Source: Acidiferrobacteraceae bacterium
GTDB lineage: Bacteria > Pseudomonadota > Gammaproteobacteria > Arenicellales > UBA868
Reading direction: 5' to 3'
DNA length: 15,354 nt
NCBI GenBank assembly: GCA_002713825.1
Contig: PAUU01000010.1
Coordinates: 146,533 to 161,886 of the forward strand
Positions 8,300 through 15,354 of the stretch are shown piece by piece (position 1 is the stretch's first letter; each line of letters begins with the position of its first letter). The translations under genes were made by a program, and so were the position numbers. A model generated the notes under the pieces. That model was not told the origin of the DNA and searched no databases. It was given only the letters and a program-made list of their open reading frames with translations.

Positions 8300-9319
8300 A
8301 TGAATGCGAAACCTGAATTGGACGTCGCAGTTGTCGGCGTAACAGGAGCCGTTGGTGAAGTCATGCTCCGTCTCCTTGAGGAAAGGAATTTCCCCGTGCG
8401 CAAGTTATATGCGTTGGCGAGCGAGCGCTCCGCGGGAAGTACGATCCTGTTTCGGGGCAAAGCCGTTCGGGTCGAGAATCTGGCAGAGTTTGATTTTTCG
8501 AAGGTACAGCTTGGGTTATTTTCAGCGGGAGGAAGTGTCTCGGCAGAGTATGCTCCCAGGGCGGTGGCGTCGGGTTGTTTGGTTATTGACAACACCTCTC
8601 ACTTCAGACGGGATCCGGAAGTGCCCTTGGTGGTGCCGGAGGTTAATCCGCAGGCCCTGCAAGAACATAACGGACTTATTGCGAATCCGAACTGCTCTAC
8701 AATTCAGATGGTCGTAGCTTTAAAGCCGATTTTCGACATCGTCGGTATACGCCGGATCAATGTAGCGACCTATCAGGCAGTGTCTGGAGCAGGTCGTCGC
8801 GCGATAGAGGAGTTGGCTGGGCAAACGGCTTCTTTGCTCAATGGCAAGGGCGCAACCTGCGAGGTGATGCCAAAACAGATTGCATTTAATGCCATTCCCC
8901 ACATCGATAGTTTTCAGGAAAATGGCTATACCCGCGAAGAAATGAAAATGGTGTGGGAGACACAGAAGATCTTCGGCGACGATAGTATTGCCGTCAATCC
9001 AACCACAGTCCGGATCCCCGTGTTTTACGGCCACGCGGAAGCAGTCCATGTCGAGACTCGGGAAAAAATGACGGCTGATCAAGCGCGTGCGGCATTGCAG
9101 GCGGCCGAGGGGGTTTGTGTCGTCGATGAACGAAAACCCGGAGGTTATCCTACCCCCGTAACCGAAGCGGCAGATAAGGATCCGGTCTTTGTCGGCAGGA
9201 TTCGTGAAGATATCTCAACAGAAAACGGCCTCTGCCTCTGGGTCGTGGCGGACAATATCCGCAAGGGAGCCGCTCTAAACAGTATCCAAATCGCGGAACT
9301 GCTTCTTCCGGGCCTTTGA
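8300..9319 (+). CDS. asd: Aspartate-semialdehyde dehydrogenase (short Asd2/Usg-like form)
   Basis: The enzyme reduces aspartyl phosphate to aspartate semialdehyde with NADPH, the branch point to lysine/diaminopimelate, threonine and methionine. From ATG 8300 it has 339 residues, the shorter form found in Gram-positives and as a second copy in some gammaproteobacteria, not the about 367-370 residue E. coli form. The NADP loop VVGVTGAVGE is at 11-20. The catalytic cysteine is C132 in NPNCST, with Q159 in the YQAVSGAG segment, R238 in RIPVFYGH and general base H245. These are intact, so activity is expected. A TTG at 8291 would add three residues; no ribosome binding site separates the choices. 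Position next to fimV matches PA3116 of P. aeruginosa and the relation of E. coli usg to truA. Confidence 0.95.
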   Translation: MNAKPELDVAVVGVTGAVGEVMLRLLEERNFPVRKLYALASERSAGSTILFRGKAVRVENLAEFDFSKVQLGLFSAGGSVSAEYAPRAVASGCLVIDNTSHFRRDPEVPLVVPEVNPQALQEHNGLIANPNCSTIQMVVALKPIFDIVGIRRINVATYQAVSGAGRRAIEELAGQTASLLNGKGATCEVMPKQIAFNAIPHIDSFQENGYTREEMKMVWETQKIFGDDSIAVNPTTVRIPVFYGHAEAVHVETREKMTADQARAALQAAEGVCVVDERKPGGYPTPVTEAADKDPVFVGRIREDISTENGLCLWVVADNIRKGAALNSIQIAELLLPGL

Positions 9320-9347
9320 CCTCCGACCCGTCGGGCCCGGGCCCTGA

Positions 9348-9376
9348 TTGGTTCGATACCTTAGCGTGCCTATAAT
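9348..9376 (+). promoter_or_regulatory. Sigma-70 promoter of fimV
   Basis: TTGGTT (9348-9353), a 17-base spacer and a perfect TATAAT (9371-9376) form the best promoter in the window. Transcription should start near 9383, giving about 60 bases of leader before fimV. It lies just after asd, so fimV can be expressed independently. Confidence 0.75.
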
Positions 9377-9392
9377 CAGGAAATGATCCTGA
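9376..9392. repeat. Inverted repeat overlapping the fimV transcription start
   Basis: TCAGGA (9376-9381) and TCCTGA (9387-9392) are perfect complements with a 5-base spacer. The left arm begins in the last base of the -10 hexamer and the expected +1 falls inside, a usual place for a repressor operator. It could also form a small hairpin in the leader, or be chance. Confidence 0.4.
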
Positions 9393-9441
9393 ATCTGCTT
9401 TCCCCCCTCGAAACGCAGGCCTACCAGAGCGCTGACCAGTT

Positions 9442-12072
9442 ATGAGACTAATCCTCGCCGGTCTGGCTCTTTTGACGCAAGTGTTCGCCTCCACCCCGGC
9501 TCACGCGCTCGAGCTCGGGGGCCTGACGGTAGCCTCAAAGCTGAACGAGCCGCTGAAGGCCACCATAGAGGTGAGGGGCATCGCAACGGACTCGGCCGCC
9601 AACACTCTTGTGGTTTCCCTCGCTTCCGCGCAAGCCCACGAGGCCGCCGGAATTCCTCTGGATCGGGCGGCCACCAGTTTGATTTTCACCCTGGATATGC
9701 TCTCTCGACCCGCGATGGTTGAGATCGATTCAAGAACTGCGGTCCGGATTCCCTTTTTGCGCTTCCTCGTGGCTGTGGAGTTTGACGGGCAACAGACTTT
9801 TCGTGAGTACACGGCGATGTTGGATCCGGCCGAGGAGTGGGGAACGGCCAATGTGGCGGCATCAGTCACCGAAATATCCCCGATCGCCGCAGCAGAGCTG
9901 AGCTATCCAGGGGAATATGTTGGACCTATCCGCCAGGGCCAAACATTGATCGAAATCGCGCGACAGGTCCAGGTGGGGGAGGAAATCTCGCTAGAGCAGA
10001 GGATGGCGGCACTGGTGGAAGACAACCCTGATAGCTTCATCGACGGTAACATGAATCTCCTGCGCGAGGGCACGCGGCTGCACATTCCTTCGGAGCGCCA
10101 GATGAGACAGATTAACCCCAAGCGGGCGCAGGCCGTGTATGAAAACCATCTGCTGGAGTGGACGCGACGTCAGTCCAAGGCAAGGTCATCCAGCACGAAC
10201 GGGAACTGGGTGACGTTGCACGCGCCGGCAGCAGAGGTGCTGACACCAACAACGGAGCTGGCAGGGATCGAGTCTGCCGAGTACATACTTAGAATTATTG
10301 AGCCGTCAGCAGAATCTGCGCCAGAGGGGGGCGACGGGAGCGATAACGTAGAGCCCGTGACCTCGGGACTCCAACCCGCGGAAGGAATGAGTCAAGCCGC
10401 CCCGGAAGCGGTGGCAGCGGTGGCTGCTCTGACGGACCGACTCAGCGTGGTTGAGGAGTCGCTCGGATCCAAGGAGCTTGAAAATCAACAATTGAGCCGA
10501 CAGGTGGATCTGCTTCAGCGTCAGCTTGAGAAGACCATGACGCTCATCGAGTTGCAGGAAACCCAACTCGCCGTCGCCCAGAGACAGTTGGAATCCATGC
10601 TGGCGATGCAGGTACCGGAGGCAACCGTTGGAAAGGCAGGGGTTGGTGCGGACGCAGAGCCAGCGGCCTCTATTGTTGAGGTCGTCGGAAAGGAGCCTGA
10701 TGCAGATCTTGAAAACGCGTCTGGAGAAGTATCTCTTGCAGTGACACCAGGGCAGGGTTCGCAAGTTCTTTCCGAAGATCCGGAGACCGGGGATGATGCG
10801 AATCGTGAATCTGTGGTGTCGGAAGTGATCGAGAACCCATCTACTCAACAGGTCGAGGTTATCCCTCCGCCCTGGAGCGACCCAGCGAGAGTCCTCGACT
10901 GGGCAGTCAGCGAGACGGGCATGTTATTTGAGGCCGCTCGCGACTTCAGTAGTGCATTGCTAGGAGATCTTGATCAAGGTGACTCCGTTATACCAGGCGT
11001 GTCCAATAAAATGTTAGGACTCATCGTGGTACTCATGCTGCTGGTGTTGATTCTGATCAGGCGGAGGAAAGCCTCACAGGGAGAGTCAGGGTCGTCCGAG
11101 AATCACCTCGTGAGTGGGCAAAAGCGGGATCTGTTTGAGACAGACTCTGTGTCCCAACTAAGCGAAAGGCAGTCGAACGAGGCGCCGTCGACTGAAGAGA
11201 GTATCGGCGCCGGGTTTGTGACAGATATAGAGACCCAGAGGGGCGTCGCGGTACAGAGTGACGAAGTCGACCCTCTGACGGAGTCAGAGATCTATTTGGC
11301 GTACGGTCGTTCCAGTCAGGCGGAGCAAACCCTGCGGGATGCAATAGCGCGGACACCGGAGCGTATTGAGCTAAAACTTAAGTTGCTGGAAGTCCTCCAA
11401 GTCCTGGGCCAAAAAGAGGCCTTTCACGAACTGGCAGGAGAGTTGCGCCACATCGTGACCTCAGGGTCTCCCGAGCAGGCGCACCTGGACAAACTGGTGC
11501 TGGACGCCGCGCAGGCTGGCGGGCCGGATTCTGTTGAGGCAATTCAGCCTGCCTCCATTGGCGATTCCCCCGGGGCGGTAACCGAGTTTCCTGGCCAAAT
11601 AACACCTGAGATGGAGCCGGTAGCAGCAGCTCCTATAAAGGACGACGGCATCGTATTTGAACTGGACGTAGAGACCGAAAAACAAGCAACTCCAATCGCC
11701 CAAGTTGCTGAGCCACCCTCGAAATCTTTCAGTAGCGACACGCCGGACGACTTTAGCGATCTTAAATTGGAGCTCGAGTTTGCGGCAGGTAATGCTTTGG
11801 CAGACGAACCGCGAGCAGAAGAGAGTTCTATGACAACTCCCGACCACGCTGCGAAAACCGATTCAGTGACTGCTTTAACGGAAAGTGACCCCGACCAGAC
11901 TGAACTGGCGGAAAGTGAGGAAAGAACGCAGCTTGAGTTGGCGAATGCTTATCTTGAGATGGAAGATCCTGCGGCCGCACGAGAGATATTGACCACTCTT
12001 GTTCACTCCCCCGATAGCGAGATTCAGGAACGGGCGAAAGCGTTGCTGGAGACCCTAACGGGGAATGCTTGA
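9442..12072 (+). CDS. fimV: FimV-like polar hub protein (LysM and C-terminal FimV domain)
   Basis: FimV proteins sit at the cell pole, bind peptidoglycan and organise type IV pilus assembly and cAMP signalling in Pseudomonas. The 876 residues show the full architecture. A signal peptide ends at about A22 (STPAHA before LELGG). The periplasmic FimV N-terminal domain (LGGLTVASKLNEPLKA) follows. A LysM-like domain lies at about 159-216 (YVGPIRQGQTLIEIA... LREGTRLHIP), and a coiled coil at about 325-387 is rich in Gln, Leu and Glu. One membrane span at 524-539 ends in RRRK. The cytoplasmic part has a TPR-like segment at 613-667 (LTESEIYLAYGRSSQAEQTL) and the conserved C-terminal FimV domain at about 828-871 (LELANAYLEMEDPAAAREIL). 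The linkers are acidic and not conserved. No pilus genes are in view, so the role is inferred from the family. The start has no clear ribosome binding site but fits the signal peptide. Confidence 0.93.
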   Translation: MRLILAGLALLTQVFASTPAHALELGGLTVASKLNEPLKATIEVRGIATDSAANTLVVSLASAQAHEAAGIPLDRAATSLIFTLDMLSRPAMVEIDSRTAVRIPFLRFLVAVEFDGQQTFREYTAMLDPAEEWGTANVAASVTEISPIAAAELSYPGEYVGPIRQGQTLIEIARQVQVGEEISLEQRMAALVEDNPDSFIDGNMNLLREGTRLHIPSERQMRQINPKRAQAVYENHLLEWTRRQSKARSSSTNGNWVTLHAPAAEVLTPTTELAGIESAEYILRIIEPSAESAPEGGDGSDNVEPVTSGLQPAEGMSQAAPEAVAAVAALTDRLSVVEESLGSKELENQQLSRQVDLLQRQLEKTMTLIELQETQLAVAQRQLESMLAMQVPEATVGKAGVGADAEPAASIVEVVGKEPDADLENASGEVSLAVTPGQGSQVLSEDPETGDDANRESVVSEVIENPSTQQVEVIPPPWSDPARVLDWAVSETGMLFEAARDFSSALLGDLDQGDSVIPGVSNKMLGLIVVLMLLVLILIRRRKASQGESGSSENHLVSGQKRDLFETDSVSQLSERQSNEAPSTEESIGAGFVTDIETQRGVAVQSDEVDPLTESEIYLAYGRSSQAEQTLRDAIARTPERIELKLKLLEVLQVLGQKEAFHELAGELRHIVTSGSPEQAHLDKLVLDAAQAGGPDSVEAIQPASIGDSPGAVTEFPGQITPEMEPVAAAPIKDDGIVFELDVETEKQATPIAQVAEPPSKSFSSDTPDDFSDLKLELEFAAGNALADEPRAEESSMTTPDHAAKTDSVTALTESDPDQTELAESEERTQLELANAYLEMEDPAAAREILTTLVHSPDSEIQERAKALLETLTGNA

Positions 12073-12074
12073 GT

Positions 12075-12101
12075 CACTGGCTCGCAGCGACATCACCAGT
12101 G
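12075..12101. terminator. Hairpin in the convergent fimV/trpA gap
   Basis: CACTGG (12075-12080) pairs with CCAGTG (12096-12101), with a small inner TCG/CGA stem, filling most of the 34-base gap between the two converging stop codons. It could end transcription from both sides. There is no T-tract on either strand, so support is limited. Confidence 0.3.
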
Positions 12102-12106
12102 CTCCG

Positions 12107-12931
12107 CTACCTGCGAAGACCGCCCGAAAGATCTGAGACAAGCCCGGTAACCCGATCGAGCAGTTCCGGCTTGGCGCCGCCGGACTCGTCCAAATTATTT
12201 TCTATTTCACGGATGATCGCTGAGCCGACGACTGCGCCATCAGCGACCTCGCCGGTCGCGCGCACTTGTTCGGCTGTGTTGATTCCAAATCCGACCGCAA
12301 TCGGAAGCTGTGTATGTTTCCGCACTGCCGTTAAGGCGTCTCCAATGCTGGATACGGCCGCTGATCGTGTTCCTGTGATCCCTGCGATCGAAACGTAATA
12401 GATAAATCCGCTGGTGTTTTGAAGTACCTGCTTGAGCCGGTCCTCATTGGATGTGGGGGTCACCAGCCGGACCCAGTGAAGTCCTGCCGTCCGTGCTGGA
12501 TCGCAGAGTTCCTGATCTTCTTCAGGGGGCAGATCGACCATAATGAGTCCGTCAATCCCCGCGGCGACAGCGTCGGTTACGAAGTGAGAGGGGCCATATT
12601 GGTAGATTGGGTTGAAATACCCCATGAGAATAACCGGGGTGTGGCGATTTTTCTCTCTAAACCGTCGCACCATGTCTAAAGTGCCTCTTAGTGACGCGCC
12701 GGAGGCGAGGGCGCGCAGATTGGCCGCTTGGATAGCGGGGCCGTCTGCCATGGGATCGGAAAAGGGCATGCCCAACTCGATGATGTCGGCGCCTGCGTCC
12801 GGCAGCCGCTCCATCAACTGCTGACTTGTTTCCGGGTCAGGGTCCCCCGCTGTAACAAAGGTGACAAGTCCCGCCCGTCCTTCCTCTCTTAATCGCTCAA
12901 AGGTGGACTGAATGCGATCATCAGAGCTCAT
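12107..12931 (-). CDS. trpA: Tryptophan synthase alpha subunit
   Basis: TrpA splits indole-3-glycerol phosphate to indole and glyceraldehyde-3-phosphate, passing indole through a tunnel to TrpB. The 274 residues (E. coli 268) form a TIM barrel. The catalytic pair is E52 ([11 protein letters not shown]) and D63 (MADGP), equivalent to E49 and D60 of E. coli. The loop YVSIAGITG (179-187) and the phosphate site VGFGI (213-217) with GAVVGSAI (232-239) are intact. The start is the ATG at 12931, overlapping the trpB stop in an ATGA tetranucleotide, the classical translational coupling of trpBA. An upstream extension to 12988 lies inside trpB and is rejected. The gene converges on fimV. Confidence 0.98.
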   Translation of the reverse strand: MSSDDRIQSTFERLREEGRAGLVTFVTAGDPDPETSQQLMERLPDAGADIIELGMPFSDPMADGPAIQAANLRALASGASLRGTLDMVRRFREKNRHTPVILMGYFNPIYQYGPSHFVTDAVAAGIDGLIMVDLPPEEDQELCDPARTAGLHWVRLVTPTSNEDRLKQVLQNTSGFIYYVSIAGITGTRSAAVSSIGDALTAVRKHTQLPIAVGFGINTAEQVRATGEVADGAVVGSAIIREIENNLDESGGAKPELLDRVTGLVSDLSGGLRR

Positions 12932-14157
12932 ATTTCTACCCCGAGCGCATCTGCCACAGTAAAGATATCCTTGTCGCCTCGGCCGCACAAATTCATGACA
13001 ATGATTTGCTCCTTATCCATGGTGGGGGCGATTTTTGCAACATGAGCCAGGGCGTGAGCGGGCTCCAAGGCGGGGATAATGCCTTCTGTTCGGCAGCATA
13101 ATTGAAAGGCTTCCAGCGCCTCAGAATCTGTGACGGAGACATAATCCACGCGGCCATGATCATGGAGCCAGGCATGCTCGGGCCCGATCCCCGGGTAGTC
13201 CAAACCTGCAGAGATGGAGTGCGCATCGTTAATCTGCCCGTCCTCGTTTTGGAGGAGATAGGTCCGGTTCCCGTGTAGCACACCGGGCCGGCCGCCAGTC
13301 AAAGAGGCGGCGTGCTTGTCGGTTTCAATACCATAGCCGCCGGCTTCCACCCCGACTATCTGAACAGGGTCGTCGAGGAAGGGATGGAAAAGCCCCATTG
13401 CATTCGAGCCGCCGCCAATGCAGGCCACCAAAGTGTCAGGAAGTCGACCTTCTGCCGCGAGCATCTGTTCTTTTGCTTCCCGCCCGATGATGCTTTGGAA
13501 ATCCCGAACCATCGCAGGGTAGGGGTGAGGTCCGGCCACGGTGCCAATGATGTAAAAGGTATCTGCGACATTCGCCACCCAGTCGCGCAACGCATCATTC
13601 ATGGCGTCCTTAAGGGTTCCTGTGCCGCTGGTGACAGGAACGATTTCAGCGCCGAGCAGCTTCATCCGAAACACGTTCGGCGCCTGACGCTCGATGTCTG
13701 TTGCACCCATGTAGACAACACAAGGCAGGTCAAACAACGCGCAGACGGTTGCGGTGGCTACACCGTGCTGGCCTGCCCCGGTCTCGGCGATGATGCGGGA
13801 TTTGCCCATTCGTTTCGCAAGGAGAATTTGCCCGAGGGTGTTGTTAATCTTATGAGAGCCCGTGTGGTTGAGCTCATCTCTCTTGAAGTAGATCTTGGCG
13901 CCGCCGAGCGACTCGGTAAGGCTCTTGGCAAAATACAGGGGGCTAGGCCTGCCGGTATAGTGAGCGGCATAGTAGTCAAAATCCCGCTGGAACTCTGGAG
14001 ACTGCTGCGCCGCGGTGTACGCTGCCTCAAGGTCCAGAATCAACGGCATGAGGGTTTCAGCAACGAAACGGCCTCCGAACAGGCCGAAGTGACCGTGATC
14101 GTCTGGTCCACTCCGATAGGACTCTAGGGGTTCTGGGTTTCTGGTGGTCGACGCCAT
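12928..14157 (-). CDS. trpB: Tryptophan synthase beta subunit
   Basis: TrpB is the PLP enzyme that condenses indole from TrpA with serine to give tryptophan. The 409 residues are a little longer than E. coli TrpB (397), through the N-terminal extension. The PLP lysine is K103 in HTGSHKINN, the catalytic glutamate is E125 in AETGAGQHG, and the phosphate-binding loop GGGSNAMG is at 248-255. The monovalent-cation and COMM-domain regions are normal, and the C-terminal [13 protein letters not shown] is typical. The sequence is the standard TrpB1 type. The start ATG is preceded by GAGAG at short spacing. trpA overlaps by four bases. The upstream gene is truA, divergent; no TrpI-type LysR regulator and no tandem Trp-codon leader are seen, so the usual regulators are not evident here. 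Confidence 0.98.
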   Translation of the reverse strand: MASTTRNPEPLESYRSGPDDHGHFGLFGGRFVAETLMPLILDLEAAYTAAQQSPEFQRDFDYYAAHYTGRPSPLYFAKSLTESLGGAKIYFKRDELNHTGSHKINNTLGQILLAKRMGKSRIIAETGAGQHGVATATVCALFDLPCVVYMGATDIERQAPNVFRMKLLGAEIVPVTSGTGTLKDAMNDALRDWVANVADTFYIIGTVAGPHPYPAMVRDFQSIIGREAKEQMLAAEGRLPDTLVACIGGGSNAMGLFHPFLDDPVQIVGVEAGGYGIETDKHAASLTGGRPGVLHGNRTYLLQNEDGQINDAHSISAGLDYPGIGPEHAWLHDHGRVDYVSVTDSEALEAFQLCCRTEGIIPALEPAHALAHVAKIAPTMDKEQIIVMNLCGRGDKDIFTVADALGVEI

Positions 14158-14291
14158 AATCTCTCGTTAACGTTTTTGAAATATCAAGACTCAACTTACC
14201 CTAACGGTACAGGCGCTAGACTGCAGCGTCTGACGAGTAGGTAGAATCCGTGTCCTACAAACGAAGATTCTACAACACGAGTTAAACCGCC
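14158..14291. promoter_or_regulatory. Divergent trpB / truA control region
   Basis: This 134-base gap should hold promoters for both trpBA and truA-trpF. No full consensus pair is convincing. TAGAAT (14242-14247) on the plus strand and the same hexamer on the minus strand (14267-14272) face each other inside an inverted repeat and could be -10 elements, but both lack good -35 partners. There is no Trp-codon-rich leader peptide, so classical attenuation of trpBA is not supported. Confidence 0.4.
14241..14273. repeat. 8-bp perfect inverted repeat upstream of truA
   Basis: GTAGAATC (14241-14248) and GATTCTAC (14266-14273) are perfect complements 17 bases apart. A second, shorter pair, GTAGG (14237-14241) and CCTAC (14254-14258), shares the first G, so the two hairpins could compete. 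It may be an operator or leader structure for truA or, on the other strand, trpBA. Confidence 0.5.
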
Positions 14292-15113
14292 TTGGATGCG
14301 AAGACGATTTCATCAGCCGGGTCCGCAAGTTCGACGCGCTATGCCGTTGGTGTGGAGTATGACGGAAGCCGCTTTCATGGGTGGCAGAGTCAGTCTGGGG
14401 TGAGTACGGTTCAGGATTGGGTCGAGAAAGCGTTAACCGGGGTCGCGTCTGAAACGATTCGAGTTGTGACAGCGGGGCGGACGGACACGGGGGTCCACGC
14501 CACCGGTCAGGTCGCCCATTTTGATTCAGTCGCAGAACGTTCGCCGCTTAACTGGCTTCGCGGCGCAAACACCCACCTGCCGACCGGACTTGCCGTAATG
14601 TGGGTCAAAGCGGTCGATCCGGAGTTTCATGCCCGTTTCACAGCACTGGCGAGGCGTTATCGATATATCCTGTTTTGCCGGGACGTTCGACCGACTTTTT
14701 TATCAGGCAAAGTGGCTTGGACTTATGAAAAACTGGATGTGTCGCGTATGCAGCGCGCAGCGACGGCTCTGATTGGTCGGCATGACTTCTCCGCTTTCAG
14801 GGCAAGCGGTTGCCAGTCACAGCAACCGGTACGCGAGATCTATGAATTGTCGGTGAATGGTCGGGGTCCCTGGATATGGATAGATATCGAGGCAAACGGT
14901 TTTCTGCAACATATGGTGAGAAATCTCACTGGAGTACTGATGGCGATTGCGACGGGCGCAAAACCCATTGCGTGGGCGCAGGAGGTGCTCGAAAGCCGTG
15001 ACAGGACTGTCGGAGGAGTGACAGCGCTTCCGGATGGACTGTATTTTACCGCGGCGCGTTATCCGGCAAGCTTCGGACTCCCTGAGACTCCAGAGCCCCC
15101 CAGGTTCTGGTGA
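14292..15113 (+). CDS. truA: tRNA pseudouridine(38-40) synthase TruA
   Basis: TruA converts uridines 38, 39 and 40 in the anticodon stem of many tRNAs to pseudouridine. The 273 residues match E. coli TruA (270). The catalytic aspartate is D65 in AGRTDTGVHA (61-70), the segment FHARFTALARRYRYILF is conserved, and NGFLQHMVRNLTG near the C-terminus is the second typical motif. The start used is TTG at 14292, which places the conserved YAVGVEYDGS at residues 17-26, as expected. The nearby ATG at 14296 is out of frame. No strong ribosome binding site is seen, so the exact start is uncertain. trpF follows after 42 bases on the same strand, the truA-trpF order of Pseudomonas. Confidence 0.96.
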   Translation: MDAKTISSAGSASSTRYAVGVEYDGSRFHGWQSQSGVSTVQDWVEKALTGVASETIRVVTAGRTDTGVHATGQVAHFDSVAERSPLNWLRGANTHLPTGLAVMWVKAVDPEFHARFTALARRYRYILFCRDVRPTFLSGKVAWTYEKLDVSRMQRAATALIGRHDFSAFRASGCQSQQPVREIYELSVNGRGPWIWIDIEANGFLQHMVRNLTGVLMAIATGAKPIAWAQEVLESRDRTVGGVTALPDGLYFTAARYPASFGLPETPEPPRFW

Positions 15114-15155
15114 GCGCCTAAAAATAAAACGAAGAGCAAAGGGTAAAATAAGATA

Positions 15156-15354
15156 GTGCGAACTCGAGTAAAAATCTGCGGCCTGACTCGTGCAGAAGAC
15201 GCAGCAGTCGCTATCGCCTGTGGGGCCGATGCGCTAGGTTTGATTTTTTTTCCGTCAAGCCCTCGGGCAGTCGACCTGGACCAGGCCGCATCTCTCGCAT
15301 CGGCCGTCCCAGCGTTGGTGGATCTGGTCGGAGTCTTTGTTGACCCGAGCGAGA
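15156..15354 (+). CDS. trpF: Phosphoribosylanthranilate isomerase TrpF, 5' part (runs off window)
   Basis: TrpF opens the ribose of phosphoribosylanthranilate by an Amadori rearrangement in tryptophan synthesis. The first 66 residues are present. The catalytic general base is C8 in VKICGLT, followed by [16 protein letters not shown] (24-39) and GVFVDPSE (59-66), all family hallmarks. The catalytic Asp lies past the edge. The start used is GTG at 15156; AAGGG lies about 12 bases upstream, a little far, so initiation is probably weak or coupled to truA. This is a monofunctional TrpF, not the TrpC-TrpF fusion of enterics, judging by the N-terminus and context. Confidence 0.93.
   Translation, partial: MRTRVKICGLTRAEDAAVAIACGADALGLIFFPSSPRAVDLDQAASLASAVPALVDLVGVFVDPSE

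Noticed and set aside
9442..12072. fimV as an unusual surface adhesin or novel repeat protein
   Set aside because: Signal peptide, LysM, coiled coil, single membrane span and C-terminal FimV domain in order make it an ordinary FimV; the variable acidic linkers are normal.
12932..12988. Upstream extension of trpA inside trpB
   Set aside because: The ATG at 12931 in the ATGA overlap gives the normal TrpA N-terminus and classical coupling.
13312..14127. Long plus-strand frame of 271 codons opposite trpB
   Set aside because: It is the antisense of a well-conserved trpB and shows no motif; such frames are common opposite GC-biased genes.
14158..14291. Tryptophan attenuator or TrpI-type activation of trpBA
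   Set aside because: No leader peptide with tandem Trp codons on the minus strand and no LysR-type gene next to trpB; only inverted repeats without a T-tract.
1..15354. Mobile element, CRISPR array, defence system, tRNA/rRNA or riboswitch
   Set aside because: I saw no transposase, integrase, spaced direct repeats, terminal repeats or cloverleaf; nearly all sequence is accounted for by housekeeping genes, so no undescribed multi-gene system is supported.

Overview
The window looks like a stretch of core chromosome from a moderately GC-rich gammaproteobacterium. The evidence is a FimV-type polar hub protein with a LysM domain, a dCTP deaminase of the Pseudomonas/E. coli length, and two gene neighbourhoods known from pseudomonads and relatives: metG divergent from mrp-dcd, and leuCD - asd - fimV - truA - trpF. 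I cannot place it to genus. The combination of these two neighbourhoods with an inserted aroC, the lack of leuB between leuD and asd, and the position and orientation of trpBA suggest a lineage that is not Pseudomonas itself, perhaps uncultivated.

Layout, left to right. (1) Minus strand: metG, followed downstream by the 5' part of a class V PLP-dependent aminotransferase-fold gene that runs off the left edge. (2) A divergent promoter region, then a plus-strand run mrp/apbC - dcd - aroC (Fe-S cluster carrier, dCTP deaminase, chorismate synthase). (3) A minus-strand orphan ORF of unknown function, convergent with aroC, possibly frameshifted near its start. (4) Plus-strand leuC-leuD with a candidate promoter and a strong ribosome binding site, then a T-rich gap, then asd (short, Usg/Asd2-like form with intact catalytic residues). 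(5) fimV, with the best promoter in the window (TTGGTT-17-TATAAT) and an inverted repeat at its expected start site. (6) trpBA on the minus strand, convergent with fimV and translationally coupled by an ATGA overlap. (7) A 134-base divergent region with nested inverted repeats, then truA and the 5' part of trpF on the plus strand.

By function, most genes serve amino-acid synthesis. Asd gives the aspartate-family branch point, LeuCD the isopropylmalate isomerase, AroC makes chorismate, and TrpF plus TrpBA perform later steps from chorismate to tryptophan. MetG and TruA serve translation, Dcd supplies dUTP precursor for thymidylate, Mrp serves Fe-S protein maturation (LeuCD is a 4Fe-4S enzyme), and FimV links peptidoglycan to the pole and type IV pili.

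I see no mobile element, CRISPR array, tRNA, rRNA or defence locus, and no convincing undescribed multi-gene system. The items worth a second look are the orphan ORF at 5644-6079, the trpBA inversion, the missing leuB, and the inverted repeats at the fimV and truA/trpB control regions.
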